From contig JANHAI010000006.1 of the NCBI GenBank assembly GCA_024464205.1, forward strand, positions 1 to 16,294: DNA of 16,294 bases. The letters run 5' to 3'. Source of the DNA: Candidatus Methanomethylicia archaeon (GTDB lineage: Archaea; Thermoproteota; Methanomethylicia; Methanomethylicales; Methanomethylicaceae). Both the position numbers and the translations under genes were made by a program. Below, in pieces: positions 1-7,737 of this stretch (position 1 is its first letter; every line of letters begins with the position of its first letter). The notes beneath the pieces were generated by a model. It saw only the letters and a program-made list of their open reading frames with translations. It had not been told where the DNA came from and searched no databases.

Positions 1-1606
1 TGTCGATGAACTTTTCTTCCTGCTTATTAGCGATTAGGTTCAGGGGGTGCTCCCCAATGACGTCCGCGATTATGAACTCTATACGCATAAGGCCTATCCC
101 GTCGAAGGGGAGGTCGCGGTACTTCTCTATCATCGAGGGCTCCCCAAGGTTCATGTAGATCTTCGTCCCAGTTGCTGGGTACATTCCGGTTATTGTTGGA
201 ATCATCGGCGCCACTGGCTCAATCTTCTGCTGCGGCCCCAGAACGTCACCCTCGTACACGACCCCATGCGTCGCGTCGACTGTGATCAATTGTCCCGTCT
301 TTATCAGCGATGTCGCATTGCCTGCGCCAACGACGCACGGTATCCCAAGCTCCCTGCTCACGATGGCGGCATGGCAAGTCTTGCCCCCGCTGTTCGTTAT
401 TATCGCTTTCGCCTTGCGCATAGCCGGTGCCCAGTCAGGAGAGGTCATCTCTGTGATGAGTATCTCCCCCTTCATGAACTGGCTTATGTCTTTTACATCG
501 AGTATCACCCGCGCAGTCCCTGCGACCAAGCCAGGGGATGCAGGTATCGCCCTAAGGATCCTCTTCCCGTTGGTGGCCTCTTGCTCTTCCTCCTTCTTTG
601 AGGTTTTCATTGACCAGACCGTCTCGGGCCTCGCCTGGACGATGTAGAGCTTATCCTCTCCTTCATCCAGCGCCCATTCGATGTCCATAGGCATGCCGTA
701 ATGATTCTCGATCTCGGCAGCATATTTGGCGAGCAGGAGGACTTGCGTATCGCTTATGCACTGGGCCTCGCTCTTCTCAGGAGGGACCTTGATCTCCTTC
801 AGGTAGCCTCCCCCTCCCTCTGTGGGGGTCCTCAATGACATCAGCTCTTTCTTTGAGATCGTCTTCTCTACTATCTTCATTGACTTCTTGTCGATCACGA
901 ATTGGTCCGGCCTGACCTTGCCTTGGACGATCGTCTCGCCTACCCCCCAAGTACCTTCGATGAAGATTACATCCCTGTTCCCATCAGTGGGGTCAATCGT
1001 GAAGATTACGCCGGCGGCTTTGCTGTTGATCATCCTCTGGACGGCGACGCTCAGGTAGACCTTCGCATCGTCGAACCCCTTCTCTTTCCTATAGGCTATA
1101 GCGCGCGGCGTGAATAATGAAGAGAAGCACTTGATCACGTATTTTATGAGGGGCTTCTCTCCGGAAATGAACAGGTAAGTGTCCTGCTGCCCCGCGAAGC
1201 TGGCACCTGGCAAGTCCTCCGCCGTGGCGCTGCTCCTCACGGCGACGGTTGGGTCACGTATCTTTAGCCTTTCACCAAGAGCCCTGTAGGCATTGATGAT
1301 CTCGACCTCCAGCTCTTTCGGCAACGGGTCAGCCTCTATTATCGACCTTATCTTCTTTGAAGCCTCCTCGAGGGAGGCGGTGTCGCTTATGTCCATCTCC
1401 GAAAGCACCTTCATTATGCGCTCCTGCATCCCGTTCTTCTGGATGTGCAGCTTGTAGCCCTCAGCGGTCACGGCAAAACCGTCAGGCACAGGCATGCCTA
1501 TCGAGACGAGCTCTCCAAGGTTAGCGCACTTGCCGCCAACGAGCGCAACGTCATCCTTTCTGAGGTCGCTAAAGAAGATGGTATAAGGCTTGGATGATTT
1601 GTTCAT
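1..1606 (-). CDS. ppsA: Phosphoenolpyruvate synthase (pyruvate, water dikinase), C-terminus cut by window edge
   Basis: Converts pyruvate, ATP and water to PEP, AMP and phosphate, the entry to gluconeogenesis in the cytoplasm. About 535 codons are visible in one open frame; family members are usually 750-820 residues, so the end of the PEP/pyruvate-binding barrel lies outside the window. Visible: N-terminal nucleotide-binding domain with GGKCANLGEL (residues 24-33) and RSSATAED (124-131), then the swivelling phosphohistidine domain with GGKTCHAAI, whose His412 is the expected phosphorylated residue, then the start of the C-terminal barrel (GIGLMRIEF). The ATG at 1606 is preceded by GGTG, about 6 nt upstream on the minus strand, and by a TATA-like box. 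It is divergent from the lrp-type gene, so that regulator is a candidate controller (inference). Identity is very secure; it could only be confused with pyruvate phosphate dikinase, which is longer. Confidence 0.96.
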   Translation of the reverse strand, partial: MNKSSKPYTIFFSDLRKDDVALVGGKCANLGELVSIGMPVPDGFAVTAEGYKLHIQKNGMQERIMKVLSEMDISDTASLEEASKKIRSIIEADPLPKELEVEIINAYRALGERLKIRDPTVAVRSSATAEDLPGASFAGQQDTYLFISGEKPLIKYVIKCFSSLFTPRAIAYRKEKGFDDAKVYLSVAVQRMINSKAAGVIFTIDPTDGNRDVIFIEGTWGVGETIVQGKVRPDQFVIDKKSMKIVEKTISKKELMSLRTPTEGGGGYLKEIKVPPEKSEAQCISDTQVLLLAKYAAEIENHYGMPMDIEWALDEGEDKLYIVQARPETVWSMKTSKKEEEQEATNGKRILRAIPASPGLVAGTARVILDVKDISQFMKGEILITEMTSPDWAPAMRKAKAIITNSGGKTCHAAIVSRELGIPCVVGAGNATSLIKTGQLITVDATHGVVYEGDVLGPQQKIEPVAPMIPTITGMYPATGTKIYMNLGEPSMIEKYRDLPFDGIGLMRIEFIIADVIGEHPLNLIANKQEEKFID

Positions 1607-1640
1607 CTTAAACACCAAGATTGTGTTAGGATAACTTCCC

Positions 1641-1651
1641 AAAATATAAAA
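1641..1651 (-). promoter_or_regulatory. TATA-like promoter element of ppsA
   Basis: The minus strand reads TTTTATATTTT centred about 40 bp before the ppsA ATG. A start site about 26 bp downstream would leave a leader of roughly 14 nt that still holds the GGTG Shine-Dalgarno-like element. Assigned by sequence and spacing only. Confidence 0.6.
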
Positions 1652-1752
1652 TGCTTTTGGTAGCGAAGCAAAAATTGTTTGATCAATGGCCAAGAGTGCG
1701 TCCGTTTTTTGGCGTTCTGCCGATGCGCATCTGATCGCGTGCCAGTATTTCA

Positions 1753-1795
1753 TTAAGGGGCGCTATGGTACGTTGCTGCGCATGGTTCACCTTAA
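1753..1795. repeat. Inverted repeat TTAAGG...CCTTAA with inner GCGC/GCGC
   Basis: TTAAGG at 1753-1758 is the reverse complement of CCTTAA at 1790-1795. Inside it GCGC (1760-1763) can pair with GCGC (1778-1781), leaving a 14-nt loop and an uneven 8-nt bulge. It could be a DNA-binding site pair or an RNA hairpin; the asymmetric bulge makes a stable hairpin less likely. Confidence 0.4.
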
Positions 1796-1821
1796 ACGGT
1801 TGTCGCATATTGCTTGAAAAA

Positions 1822-1841
1822 TTAATGTAAAGCAGCATTAA
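1822..1841. promoter_or_regulatory. Inverted repeat TTAATG-N8-CATTAA, possible regulator operator
   Basis: Two perfect 6-bp half-sites with an 8-bp spacer sit directly upstream of the TATA-like element of the lrp-type gene. Lrp/AsnC proteins are dimers that often bind imperfect palindromes in their own promoters, so autoregulation is a reasonable guess. There is no direct evidence that this protein binds here. Confidence 0.4.
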
Positions 1842-1843
1842 GG

Positions 1844-1850
1844 TTTAATA
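1844..1850 (+). promoter_or_regulatory. TATA-like element of the Lrp-type gene
   Basis: TTTAATA lies about 56 bp before the ATG at 1903, giving a predicted leader of about 29 nt that contains GGTGA at 1894-1898, four bases before the ATG. A second AT-rich stretch (1866-1879) could serve instead, so the exact box is uncertain. Confidence 0.4.
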
Positions 1851-1902
1851 GTCAAAAAGAATACGATATTAATAATTATCTTCAATTACTAAAGGTGAAA
1901 AT

Positions 1903-2355
1903 ATGCGCGTGTTGGATGAGCTGGATTCCAAAATAATCGATGCTTTGAGGAAGGACGGCAGGGCATCCTACAGGAACCTCGCGATTCAGGTCGGGATCTC
2001 AAATGTCGCCGTGAGGGACAGGATAAACAAGCTCATGAAAGAGGGGTACATCAGGGGGTTCTATGCCCTCGTCGATTCCAAGATGGTGGGCAAGAACGTC
2101 TCGGTTCTCTTCGAGATCACCTCGAACCCCGTTGACATATCGAGGGTGGCCAACGAGCTGTCTAAGTGCGAGGAGGTCACGCGGATTTATGAAAAGGCTG
2201 GTAACTCTCAGCTGATAATCCATGCTCTCTTCAGCGACCTAAAGGAGATGCAGGAGTTCATCGAAGGGGTCCTTTACAAGACTGATGGCATCTCTCATGT
2301 CCAGTCTTCTCTAATACTAAAGAGGTACAAGTACGATCCTTCGTTGAGCGTTTAG
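1903..2355 (+). CDS. Lrp/AsnC family transcriptional regulator
   Basis: A 150-residue DNA-binding regulator of the feast/famine family. The N-terminal winged helix-turn-helix covers about residues 5-60 (LDELDSKIIDALRKDGR, then RNLAIQVGISNVAVRDRI). The C-terminal RAM/AsnC ligand-binding domain covers about 66-142, with the family's alternating strand and helix pattern. Length is typical. The ATG has GGTGA four bases upstream. The gene is divergent from ppsA and convergent with the Kef-type antiporter, 25 bp from its end. Members sense amino acids or other small metabolites and act locally or globally. Targets here are unknown; ppsA, its own promoter and the neighbouring energy genes are candidates by position only. 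Confidence 0.92.
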   Translation: MRVLDELDSKIIDALRKDGRASYRNLAIQVGISNVAVRDRINKLMKEGYIRGFYALVDSKMVGKNVSVLFEITSNPVDISRVANELSKCEEVTRIYEKAGNSQLIIHALFSDLKEMQEFIEGVLYKTDGISHVQSSLILKRYKYDPSLSV

Positions 2356-2380
2356 GATCGCGGAGTGTCGGGCAGCCAAG

Positions 2381-4105
2381 TTACAGCGAGTCAATTACCC
2401 GCTCTATCTCGCGCAGTATCCCCATTATCTTCCCCAAGATCGGGATGGAAAAAGCGATGACTATCAGAAGGATCAACGCAAAGATCAGGAAGTTTTGACC
2501 AGTGACCTCCAGCTCGTAAGGAATCAGCGCCCTTATGAAGTAGAAGGCATTGACCATTAATATGGCTGCAAGCGCCAAGATCACAAGAGATTCCATGAAC
2601 CCCTTCAGCGCCGAGTTCAGCCTGCTGACTGATTTTGCCTCGCCTCCAGAAGCTAGGGAGTATGAGAAATGCCCTATATCTACGCGCAGGCTCAAGATTA
2701 CGAGAGCCGACAACAGGATGACGGCGGCGAGGACTATGAGCTCGAATATGAATGTAAAAGGCGTGTTTAGCACCAGTATTGCCTGCATAAGCATAGAGCC
2801 TATCGTGCCTATGACAACGACAGAAACAGTCTTCTTGAAAATACTAAAGACGATGGTGTTGAAAGGTGAACCCTGCTTCATCCTGTTGGAGATCAGCCGC
2901 CTCAAGCTTGCAGAAGCTCCTTCAAGCGTAGAGAGCATCTGCGATGGGATGAATCGAAGCATGAACCCAACGGGTTTCTCTTCATCCTCGCTCAATTTCG
3001 AGGCCAGGAAGGCCGAGATTATTACGGCAAGGGGGGATGCTATGAATAGCTCTTCCCCAATGATCTGAAGCCTGTAGGCCTCCCTGCTAATGATGAGGCC
3101 AAATTCACTTATGACCATCATGAATATGCCGTATCTCAACGCCTCCTTAATGGGGAACCCCCCAAGAATGCTTGCTCCCGAGAAAGCGACGAATTTGGTG
3201 GCTATTATTGCGAGGGCTATGGCGAGCGAGGAGAGTACCAAGGTAAGATCGTCCAAACGCGGCATGTTCAAGCCAATGGATATGAAGAAAATGACGATGA
3301 AGAGTTCACTTATTGCACTTATCCTCTTTGAGACGCATTCAGGTATCTCAAGCGTTGAGCAGATGATTCCAGCCATGAATGCTCCGATTGCGAATGAGAC
3401 CCCGATGTAGTAGCTGAGCCAGCCGAATCCAATTGTCACCCCCAACAGGCAGAGCGTCAGAACTTCGTCCTCCTCACACCTGGAGACGAAATTGATGACC
3501 CTCGGTAGTAGCTTGATGCCGATAACAAAGACTATTAGCACAACGAAAACCACAAATGAAATTTTGTACATGCCTTCCTCGATTTTCAGCGCGCTAAAGA
3601 CCGCAAATGATGGGAGTAATGAAAGGCCGATCAGCTGCAGTATGTCTTCAACCGTGAGGGCGCCAAGCGTCAGCTTTGACTGTTCACTCTGGAGGATGCC
3701 CTTTCTCTCGAGTGTTTTGAATACAATGGAAGTGCTCGAGCCACAGGAGATGAGGATGAGGACGAATATAGCAATCGAAGGCAGGGCGATTATGATTCCG
3801 AATGTTGCCATCGCGAGCCCAATGATGATGAGCATTGATGTGGAGATAATCATGAGGAGGCTGCCCATACGCCTCAGGAAGCCGAGCTTCATCGTGAATC
3901 CTATCTGGAAGCAGATCAGTGCGATGCCGATTTCGCTGAAGAATACCACTATGTCATTGGAAGGATCGATGAGGTTGAGCAATGGTCCCACGATAAGGCC
4001 GGTTGCTATATAGCCCGCTATCGGGGATATGCCTGCCTTTTTCAGGATCACAGCGATGAATGAGGCAGACAAGATAGTGATAGTGAATACCAACAGTATG
4101 TCCAT
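2381..4105 (-). CDS. Kef-type (CPA2) cation/proton antiporter with extra C-terminal membrane domain
   Basis: An integral membrane antiporter, likely exchanging Na+ or K+ for protons. From the ATG at 4105 it has 574 residues. The first 370 or so form the usual Na+/H+ exchanger fold: GYIATGLIVGP at 31-41, a serine-rich CGSSTSIVF at 121-129 and the ion-site pair Glu153-Asp154 in TVEDI. Residues 371-574 are unusual: a charged linker is followed by about four more hydrophobic segments (near 425-446, 453-473, 503-524, 537-557) instead of the TrkA/RCK nucleotide-binding domain common in Kef proteins. The frame runs upstream to a TTG at 4264 that overlaps the preceding gene, but those 53 residues are hydrophilic and unlike the family, so I prefer 4105. 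It lies downstream of the hydrogenase/complex I-like operon and may share the ion it pumps. Confidence 0.85.
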   Translation of the reverse strand: MDILLVFTITILSASFIAVILKKAGISPIAGYIATGLIVGPLLNLIDPSNDIVVFFSEIGIALICFQIGFTMKLGFLRRMGSLLMIISTSMLIIIGLAMATFGIIIALPSIAIFVLILISCGSSTSIVFKTLERKGILQSEQSKLTLGALTVEDILQLIGLSLLPSFAVFSALKIEEGMYKISFVVFVVLIVFVIGIKLLPRVINFVSRCEEDEVLTLCLLGVTIGFGWLSYYIGVSFAIGAFMAGIICSTLEIPECVSKRISAISELFIVIFFISIGLNMPRLDDLTLVLSSLAIALAIIATKFVAFSGASILGGFPIKEALRYGIFMMVISEFGLIISREAYRLQIIGEELFIASPLAVIISAFLASKLSEDEEKPVGFMLRFIPSQMLSTLEGASASLRRLISNRMKQGSPFNTIVFSIFKKTVSVVVIGTIGSMLMQAILVLNTPFTFIFELIVLAAVILLSALVILSLRVDIGHFSYSLASGGEAKSVSRLNSALKGFMESLVILALAAILMVNAFYFIRALIPYELEVTGQNFLIFALILLIVIAFSIPILGKIMGILREIERVIDSL

Positions 4106-4135
4106 TGCTATCTTCGTAAGTATATGAAAAATGAA

Positions 4136-4147
4136 TGATATAGTTTT
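4136..4147 (-). promoter_or_regulatory. Possible own promoter of the Kef-type antiporter
   Basis: On the minus strand an A-rich stretch followed by CTATAT is centred about 35 bp before the ATG at 4105, in a 148-bp gap after the last operon gene. This would allow the antiporter to be transcribed separately. It is a weak match, based on spacing only. Confidence 0.35.
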
Positions 4148-4253
4148 CGGAGTGTTCCTAGTGCCTTTATCGCGCACCATGAAATGGCTGCTAGGCGAAG
4201 GCGCTTGCTGGGACGTTATGGTATTAAAATCACGGGTCAAATCGCTATAATTT

Positions 4254-5702
4254 TCATGGCACAAAGACCCAGAAGAGGCTTGTAATCAGGTAAGGTAGGA
4301 GGCTTATTGCCACGAGCGAAGATGTAAGAATGGCGAGTGGAAGTATCGTCACCACAGGGGGGTCGCTGGCATTCTGCAACCCCTCCGGAAGCTCGCCAAA
4401 AAGGGACCGCCTCACTGCCCATAGGGAATAGCCAACTGTTATCACGCTGGAAGCGATCGCGATCACCCCTATCGCCAACTTGAAAGCGTCGAATCCTGCG
4501 CCTATCGACGAGGAGATGAAGGCAAGGAAGATGAGGAGCTCACCCCAAAAGCCCAGAAAAGGCGGTATTCCGCAGGCGCTCATGAAAGAGGCGAAGAGTA
4601 TGGAAGAGGTCATTGGCATTTTCCGAGAGAGCCCGCCCATCTCTGAGAGCTTATCTGTGCCCAACTCCTTCCTATACAGGCCGGAGATCATGAAGAGGGA
4701 CGACTTGCTTAGCCCGTGTGCGAGGCTCCAGATCGCGACCCCGAGGAAGCCCAGTGACGAACCCGAAGCGATGCCAATGAACATGTATCCAACTTGGGAG
4801 ATGCTGGAGTAGGCGAGGAGCCTCTTCAGATCATCCTGCTTAATGGCGATGACTCCGCCGTACGATATGTTAATCAGTCCGAATATCGCGAGGGCGGTCG
4901 TCAAGGCATTGTCAGAGAGGATCGATGGCACGAACGACTGGAAGACCCTCATCAAGACATATCCGCCCACAGCCATTGTCGAGAACGACATCACGGCAGT
5001 GAGGGCGTATGGCGCCTCCGAGTAAGTATCTGGGAGCCAGCTATGGAATGGGAAAGAAGCACACTTAACCAAGACTCCCGCAAAGATAAGCGCCGCGCCC
5101 AAATAAACGCCACTTGTGATGGCGTGATCAGTGCCTATTGCAAGCATGTCGAACGTCCCTATAGAACTGCCTAACAAGAGGATGCCGGCAAGGAGGAGCA
5201 GGGCACCGAATTCAGTGTACAGGAAATACTTCAGGGATACAGCGCTGCGGTTTTGCCCTCCCCAAAAGCCGATTATGAGCCACGAAGCGACCAGCATCAA
5301 TTCAAAGAATATGAAGAGAAGAATCAGGTTTGATGATCCAAAGATGCCCAAGAGGGCTGCCACATAGAGCATGAAGAGCGTAAAGAAGCCTCTTTTGACG
5401 GCGCCCCCCTCGGCGAGCACGGCGAACCCTGACACGGCTGCTGAGATACCTAACGATGAAATTATGAATATGAAGGACATGCCATCCGCGAAAAGGCTCG
5501 CCTCGCCCAAAAAAGGTACCGAGAAGAGGAAATAAGATTGGCCCCCGCTGCTGGCTGCATACACAGCGATGGCAAATAAAGCGCAGAGAACGGCCGTGGC
5601 AAAAATGCTGGATGCCTTTTTCGAACGCCTTTCAATAAATGTTGGGATTAAGGACGATGCTAATAGGGCGAGGAGCACGAAGGGGAGAAGGATGTTTTGC
5701 AT
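4254..5702 (-). CDS. nuoN: Antiporter-like membrane subunit (NuoN position, NuoM/NuoN family)
   Basis: One of three Mrp antiporter-like subunits in the proton/sodium-pumping membrane arm. It has 482 residues and about 14 hydrophobic segments. Key charges: Glu134 in FFELM (TM5) and Lys213 in LVKCASFPFHSWLPD (TM7) are present. The TM8 lysine, expected 31 residues after the TM7 lysine, is Ala244 in MAVGGY. Lysine appears again in LAHGLSKSSLF. Sequence style is closer to NuoM than to E. coli NuoN; I name it by its place at the distal end of the operon. A GTG at 5714 would overlap nuoL; the ATG at 5702 has GGTGGTG about six bases upstream and is preferred. Last gene of the twelve-gene operon. Confidence 0.9.
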   Translation of the reverse strand: MQNILLPFVLLALLASSLIPTFIERRSKKASSIFATAVLCALFAIAVYAASSGGQSYFLFSVPFLGEASLFADGMSFIFIISSLGISAAVSGFAVLAEGGAVKRGFFTLFMLYVAALLGIFGSSNLILLFIFFELMLVASWLIIGFWGGQNRSAVSLKYFLYTEFGALLLLAGILLLGSSIGTFDMLAIGTDHAITSGVYLGAALIFAGVLVKCASFPFHSWLPDTYSEAPYALTAVMSFSTMAVGGYVLMRVFQSFVPSILSDNALTTALAIFGLINISYGGVIAIKQDDLKRLLAYSSISQVGYMFIGIASGSSLGFLGVAIWSLAHGLSKSSLFMISGLYRKELGTDKLSEMGGLSRKMPMTSSILFASFMSACGIPPFLGFWGELLIFLAFISSSIGAGFDAFKLAIGVIAIASSVITVGYSLWAVRRSLFGELPEGLQNASDPPVVTILPLAILTSSLVAISLLPYLITSLFWVFVP

Positions 5703-5707
5703 TCCTG

Positions 5708-7732
5708 TCACCACCAGCTGACGAGGATTACCATCAAGGCCAAAATCCCCATCCCGACAAGCATCATGAGCACATTAATATTGAGGTCTCCTGTTTGCAC
5801 TCTTCTTAATCTTTGGGCGAGGGCACCCGCCATGTTCGCAATGCCCTTGTTTGCGTTGTTGAATACCCCTTGTTCGAGAGTTATTTCGAGCCATCCACTG
5901 ACCTTTATGAGGGGGTTCACAAACAACGAGTAATACGCGATGTTGATGTAGTATCTTTTCTGGAGAATGACAGCTATGCGCCTGAATAAGGACAGGCTTT
6001 GCCTAATCGACTGCTGTTTTACGTAGATTAAGTATGCAGGTATGGCGCCCACCAGCAGGCACGATGCCGATGCCAACCCCGTTAGCAATTGAGTTGCGAG
6101 ACCTCCTTCCAGCGTTGCGCCCACCAGGCCAACAACATTCCCATAATATTCAGCCATTAGGGAGACCAGCCATTCCCTTTCAGAATATCCAAATATTCCG
6201 AGGACCACAGTTATCGATGCCAAAATGAGGAAAGGCATCCACATTGCGCGCGATGGGTCCTTCAGGCGGGCAGAAGCATCCACGTCTCCGCTGTATGCTC
6301 TTGGTTCGCCAAAAAAGACCAAGCCCAGCATCCTCACCGTATAGAATCCCGTCAGGGCAACTGTTGCGATCCCGATTATGAAAAGGACTGGGGTTCCAGA
6401 GACTAGCGCCGATTCAAGGATGAGGTCTTTGCTCCAGAAGCCGCCGAAGAGCAATGGGACGCCCATGAGAGACGGTGAGGCAAGGAGCATTGAGGCGAAC
6501 GTTATTGGCATCTTTTTCCTCATCCCTCCCATGTCTCTGAAAAACCTTGATTTGGCAGCATGGATGATCGCGCCAGCAGCGAGGAAGAGCGAAGCCTTGA
6601 ATACAGCGTGGCTCATCAGGTGCATCAGCCCCCCAGTGTACCCAAGATAGAACTCAGCCGCGGTTCCTGCGACCCCCATGGCCAGCATCATGTACCCGAT
6701 CTGGCTTACAGTGGAGTAGGCCAAAACTTTCTTGAGCTCTGTTGATGCTAACGCCTCGGTTGCTGCAACGAATGAGGTTATTGCTCCAATCCAGGCGACC
6801 GCTTGGAAGAAATATATGATCTCCGCTGAGTGCGTCATGGCGATGTAGAAGATCGGGAAGATCCTGGCGACGAGATAGACCCCCGCCTTTACCATTGTCG
6901 CAGCGTGGATCAGTGCGCTGACGGGGCTTGGCCCAGCCATTGCGTCGGGCAGCCACTCCATCAACGGTAGCTGGGCCGATTTCCCGATCGCTCCGAAAAA
7001 TATCAAGAGGGCCGCAGGCAGCAGCAGGTAACCTAGGGACCCGGGAATCGCCCTCACGCTCTCCTGCATGTCTAAGAAGTTGACCGAGCCAAGAGCTAAA
7101 GAGAGGAGGATTATGCCCAGCAGCATCACGAGATCCCCGAAGCGGGTCATCACAAAGGCCTTCATTCCGGCATGAGATGGCGGATAGGCCTCCCTCCCTT
7201 CCCCTACCCATGACTTAAGCCAGTCTTCCTTCGAGTCTCGGTTCCAAAAACCTATGAGGGCATAGCTGCAAAGGCCCACGCCCTCCCAGCCGAACATCAT
7301 CTGGATAAAGTTGTCCGAGAGCGAGAGCAGCAGCATGTTCCCTATGAAGAGGTTCATGAAGAACCAGTACCTTGTCATCGAGGGATCGCCTTCCATATAT
7401 TTTATGGAATAGATCATGATGAGCAGGCTTATCGGCGCAACAACGTTGGCGATTATTATGCTCAAGGGATCGATGAGTACTCCCAGCTGTATATTGCCGA
7501 TTGGTGATTGGGGCAGTTCCAGCCACGGGAACCTGAGATCTATGGGCAGCGGGGCAGACGTCAGCCAAGGGATCATCATCAATGCGAAGAGGGATGCTGC
7601 AGCGCTCAGAGATACCGCATATAAGTCCCTGGCTTTATTGCCGAATTTTGAGGCTATTGGGTTCAGCGCTGAGCCGAAGAGCGGCACGGCCCAACAGAGT
7701 ATTGCAGGATAGTAGTTAATCCATGTGTCCAT
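5708..7732 (-). CDS. nuoL: Antiporter-like membrane subunit NuoL/FpoL
   Basis: The largest antiporter-like subunit (674 residues), normally the distal pump with a long lateral helix at the C-terminus. Conserved charges are complete: Glu150 in FGWEG (TM5), Lys251 in GKSAQLPL (TM7) and Lys282 in MVKAGVY (TM8). The stretch LPDAMAGPSPVSALIHAATM is typical of NuoL. A hydrophilic loop near 163-190, rich in charged residues and tryptophan, interrupts the TM5-TM6 region; I believe archaeal FpoL-type proteins have a similar loop. The C-terminal 150 or so residues include the amphipathic connecting segment and a last membrane span. A GTG at 7741 overlaps the nuoM stop as GTGA; the ATG at 7732 has GGGGTGA five bases upstream and is preferred. 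Confidence 0.94.
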   Translation of the reverse strand: MDTWINYYPAILCWAVPLFGSALNPIASKFGNKARDLYAVSLSAAASLFALMMIPWLTSAPLPIDLRFPWLELPQSPIGNIQLGVLIDPLSIIIANVVAPISLLIMIYSIKYMEGDPSMTRYWFFMNLFIGNMLLLSLSDNFIQMMFGWEGVGLCSYALIGFWNRDSKEDWLKSWVGEGREAYPPSHAGMKAFVMTRFGDLVMLLGIILLSLALGSVNFLDMQESVRAIPGSLGYLLLPAALLIFFGAIGKSAQLPLMEWLPDAMAGPSPVSALIHAATMVKAGVYLVARIFPIFYIAMTHSAEIIYFFQAVAWIGAITSFVAATEALASTELKKVLAYSTVSQIGYMMLAMGVAGTAAEFYLGYTGGLMHLMSHAVFKASLFLAAGAIIHAAKSRFFRDMGGMRKKMPITFASMLLASPSLMGVPLLFGGFWSKDLILESALVSGTPVLFIIGIATVALTGFYTVRMLGLVFFGEPRAYSGDVDASARLKDPSRAMWMPFLILASITVVLGIFGYSEREWLVSLMAEYYGNVVGLVGATLEGGLATQLLTGLASASCLLVGAIPAYLIYVKQQSIRQSLSLFRRIAVILQKRYYINIAYYSLFVNPLIKVSGWLEITLEQGVFNNANKGIANMAGALAQRLRRVQTGDLNINVLMMLVGMGILALMVILVSWW

Positions 7733-7737
7733 TTTAT

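Larger units (their letters stand above)
1607..1902. other. Divergent intergenic region between ppsA and the Lrp-type regulator
   Basis: 296 bp without a convincing gene. The two ends are AT-rich and hold the opposing promoters; the middle (about 1681-1800) is a G+C-richer island. It contains several perfect short palindromes: TTGATCAA (1679-1686) and GATGCGCATC (1722-1731). TGCGCAT occurs twice (1724-1730 and 1777-1783), and CATTAAGG occurs twice (1751-1758 and 1836-1843). Such density is unusual and suggests regulator binding or a small structured RNA. I see no tRNA and no box C/D pair that I could defend. Confidence 0.5.

Noticed and set aside
47..647. Two plus-strand frames of 184 and 121 codons opposite ppsA
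   Set aside because: They mirror the conserved phosphohistidine domain of ppsA; no ribosome-binding site or family resemblance.
1686..1817. 43-codon open frame on the plus strand between ppsA and the regulator
   Set aside because: No Shine-Dalgarno, arginines are coded by CGT/CGC/CGG while neighbouring genes mostly use AGG/AGA, and no recognisable domain; better treated as non-coding.
4106..4264. 53-residue N-terminal extension of the Kef-type antiporter from a TTG
   Set aside because: Hydrophilic, family members start directly with the first membrane helix, and a TATA-like element lies in this stretch.
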